64,000 nt of DNA, from NCBI RefSeq assembly GCF_020524355.2, contig NZ_CP129019.1, forward strand, positions 4,524,001 to 4,588,000, written 5' to 3'. Source of the stretch: Mesobacillus subterraneus (GTDB taxonomy: Bacteria > Bacillota > Bacilli > Bacillales > Cytobacillaceae). This document shows, in pieces, positions 63,252 to 64,000 of the stretch. Positions within the stretch are counted from its first letter, which is position 1; each line of letters begins with the position of its first letter. The translations under genes were made by a program, and so were the position numbers. A model generated the notes under the pieces. The model worked only from the letters and a program-made list of their open reading frames with translations. It had not been told where the DNA came from and did no database searches.

Positions 63252-64000
63252 ATGAGTATGCAGGAAACATATAAGCCAAAGAACCATATTCGCTTTGTGA
63301 CAGCTTCAAGCTTGTTTGACGGCCATGATGCCTCAATCAATATCATGCGCAGGATTATCCAGGCAATGGGTGGCGAGGTCATCCACCTTGGGCATAACCG
63401 CTCCGTTGAGGAGGTTGTCAATGCCGCTATCCAGGAGGATGCACAGGGAATTGCGATTTCATCCTATCAGGGCGGACACGTTGAGTATTTTAAGTATATG
63501 TATGATCTTTTAAAGGAAAAGGGCGCTTCCCATATCCGCATTTACGGCGGTGGCGGCGGTGTCATCATTCCTCGGGAAATAAAAGAGCTTCAGGAATACG
63601 GAATTGCGAGGATTTTTTCTCCGGAAGACGGCAGGAAGTATGGCCTTAACGGCATGATTGAGCAAATGGTCAAGGAATGTGATTTCCCGACCGTCACTCC
63701 AGAAGGCGTTGAGGAGATCGAGAAGCTTGAGGCTGGAGACCCGAATGCAGTTGCCAAGCTGATTACGCTTGCCGAGCAGCATGTCGGTTCAGAAAAAGAA
63801 ACAGCAGCAGCTGTTGAAACATTGATGGAAAAAGTAAAGACAATGACAAAATCCGTTCCTGTCGTGGGTATCACAGGTACAGGCGGAGCAGGAAAAAGCT
63901 CTTTGACGGATGAATTGATCAGAAGATTCATCAATGAAATCCCTGAAAAGCGGGTAGCGATTTTATCAGTCGACCCTACTAAACAGAAAACGGGCGGCGC
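63252..64000 (+). CDS. icmF: Fused isobutyryl-CoA mutase IcmF (partial, runs off the window)
   Basis: The first 249 residues are present. The N-terminal B12-binding domain has [20 protein letters not shown] (the DxH cobalamin ligand) and [14 protein letters not shown]. The G-protein chaperone domain (MeaI-type) begins near residue 195 with Walker [14 protein letters not shown] and [15 protein letters not shown]. This domain order is that of IcmF, whose catalytic mutase barrel would lie beyond the window. It interconverts isobutyryl-CoA and n-butyryl-CoA, linking valine catabolism with the oxidation genes upstream. Confidence 0.93.
   Translation, partial: MSMQETYKPKNHIRFVTASSLFDGHDASINIMRRIIQAMGGEVIHLGHNRSVEEVVNAAIQEDAQGIAISSYQGGHVEYFKYMYDLLKEKGASHIRIYGGGGGVIIPREIKELQEYGIARIFSPEDGRKYGLNGMIEQMVKECDFPTVTPEGVEEIEKLEAGDPNAVAKLITLAEQHVGSEKETAAAVETLMEKVKTMTKSVPVVGITGTGGAGKSSLTDELIRRFINEIPEKRVAILSVDPTKQKTGG

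Overview
The window looks like chromosome from a low-GC, spore-forming, facultatively anaerobic member of the Bacillaceae. A Mesobacillus/Cytobacillus-like relative is my inference. Gene order from about 30 to 54 kb follows the Bacillus subtilis ywd-ywf-ywg-ywh-ywi region: ung, ywdI, ywdK, gerQ, hemQ, pta, lipL, rsfA, ywfO, ywgA, ywhB, ywhC, ywhD, pbpG, speE, speB, ywiB, argS, a ywiE-like cls. Sporulation genes (gerQ, rsfA, pbpG), bacillithiol genes and a parS site agree with this placement.

Layout. 0-1.5 kb (minus): a sugar ABC importer with CcpA- and LacI-type sites. 1.9-4 kb (plus): a HAD phosphatase and a sugar-dehydrogenase-like lipoprotein. 4.3-6.8 kb (minus): a YfiLMN/YfiR-like ABC exporter with its TetR regulator and two operator copies. 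6.8-13.6 kb (minus): a clade II nitrous oxide reductase operon (cytochrome c, nosZ, nosB-like, nosD, nosY, nosF and an unusual lipoprotein) behind a perfect Fnr box. 13.8-16.7 kb: a small hypothetical, bshB2-yojF, a DUF2512 membrane protein and pdxK. 17.2-29.9 kb (plus): fdhD, a membrane formate dehydrogenase (fdnG-H-I), fdhE, and molybdenum cofactor genes mobA, moeA, a moeA-binding-protein fusion, moaE, moaD and moeB. 30-54 kb: the conserved ywd-ywi region. 54.6-64 kb (plus): fatty-acid/branched-chain acyl-CoA oxidation (fadF, thiolase, hydroxyacyl-CoA dehydrogenase, two acyl-CoA dehydrogenases, a TetR regulator and the start of icmF).

How the parts fit together. The nos and formate dehydrogenase/molybdopterin modules point to anaerobic respiration, with formate as electron donor and nitrous oxide as acceptor. 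The formate dehydrogenase catalytic subunit is interrupted by a UGA at exactly the selenocysteine position, followed by a textbook bacterial SECIS hairpin. I read it as a selenoprotein.

Repeats are unusually rich. A structured extragenic element (about 121 bp short form, about 275 bp long form) is present about twelve times, including four identical tandem copies and one copy fused into the end of fdhD. There are two unrelated arrays with the same 52-bp period (10 and 19 units, each unit with inverted arms), two arrays of one 20-bp family in opposite orientations, and a small 24-25 bp array.

Caution. Nine genes carry frameshifts (ten events in all). Every one is a +1 base, nearly all in or beside a homopolymer run, and ung has an in-frame TAG. 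This one-sided pattern looks more like sequence error than gene decay, so I annotate those genes across the lesion.
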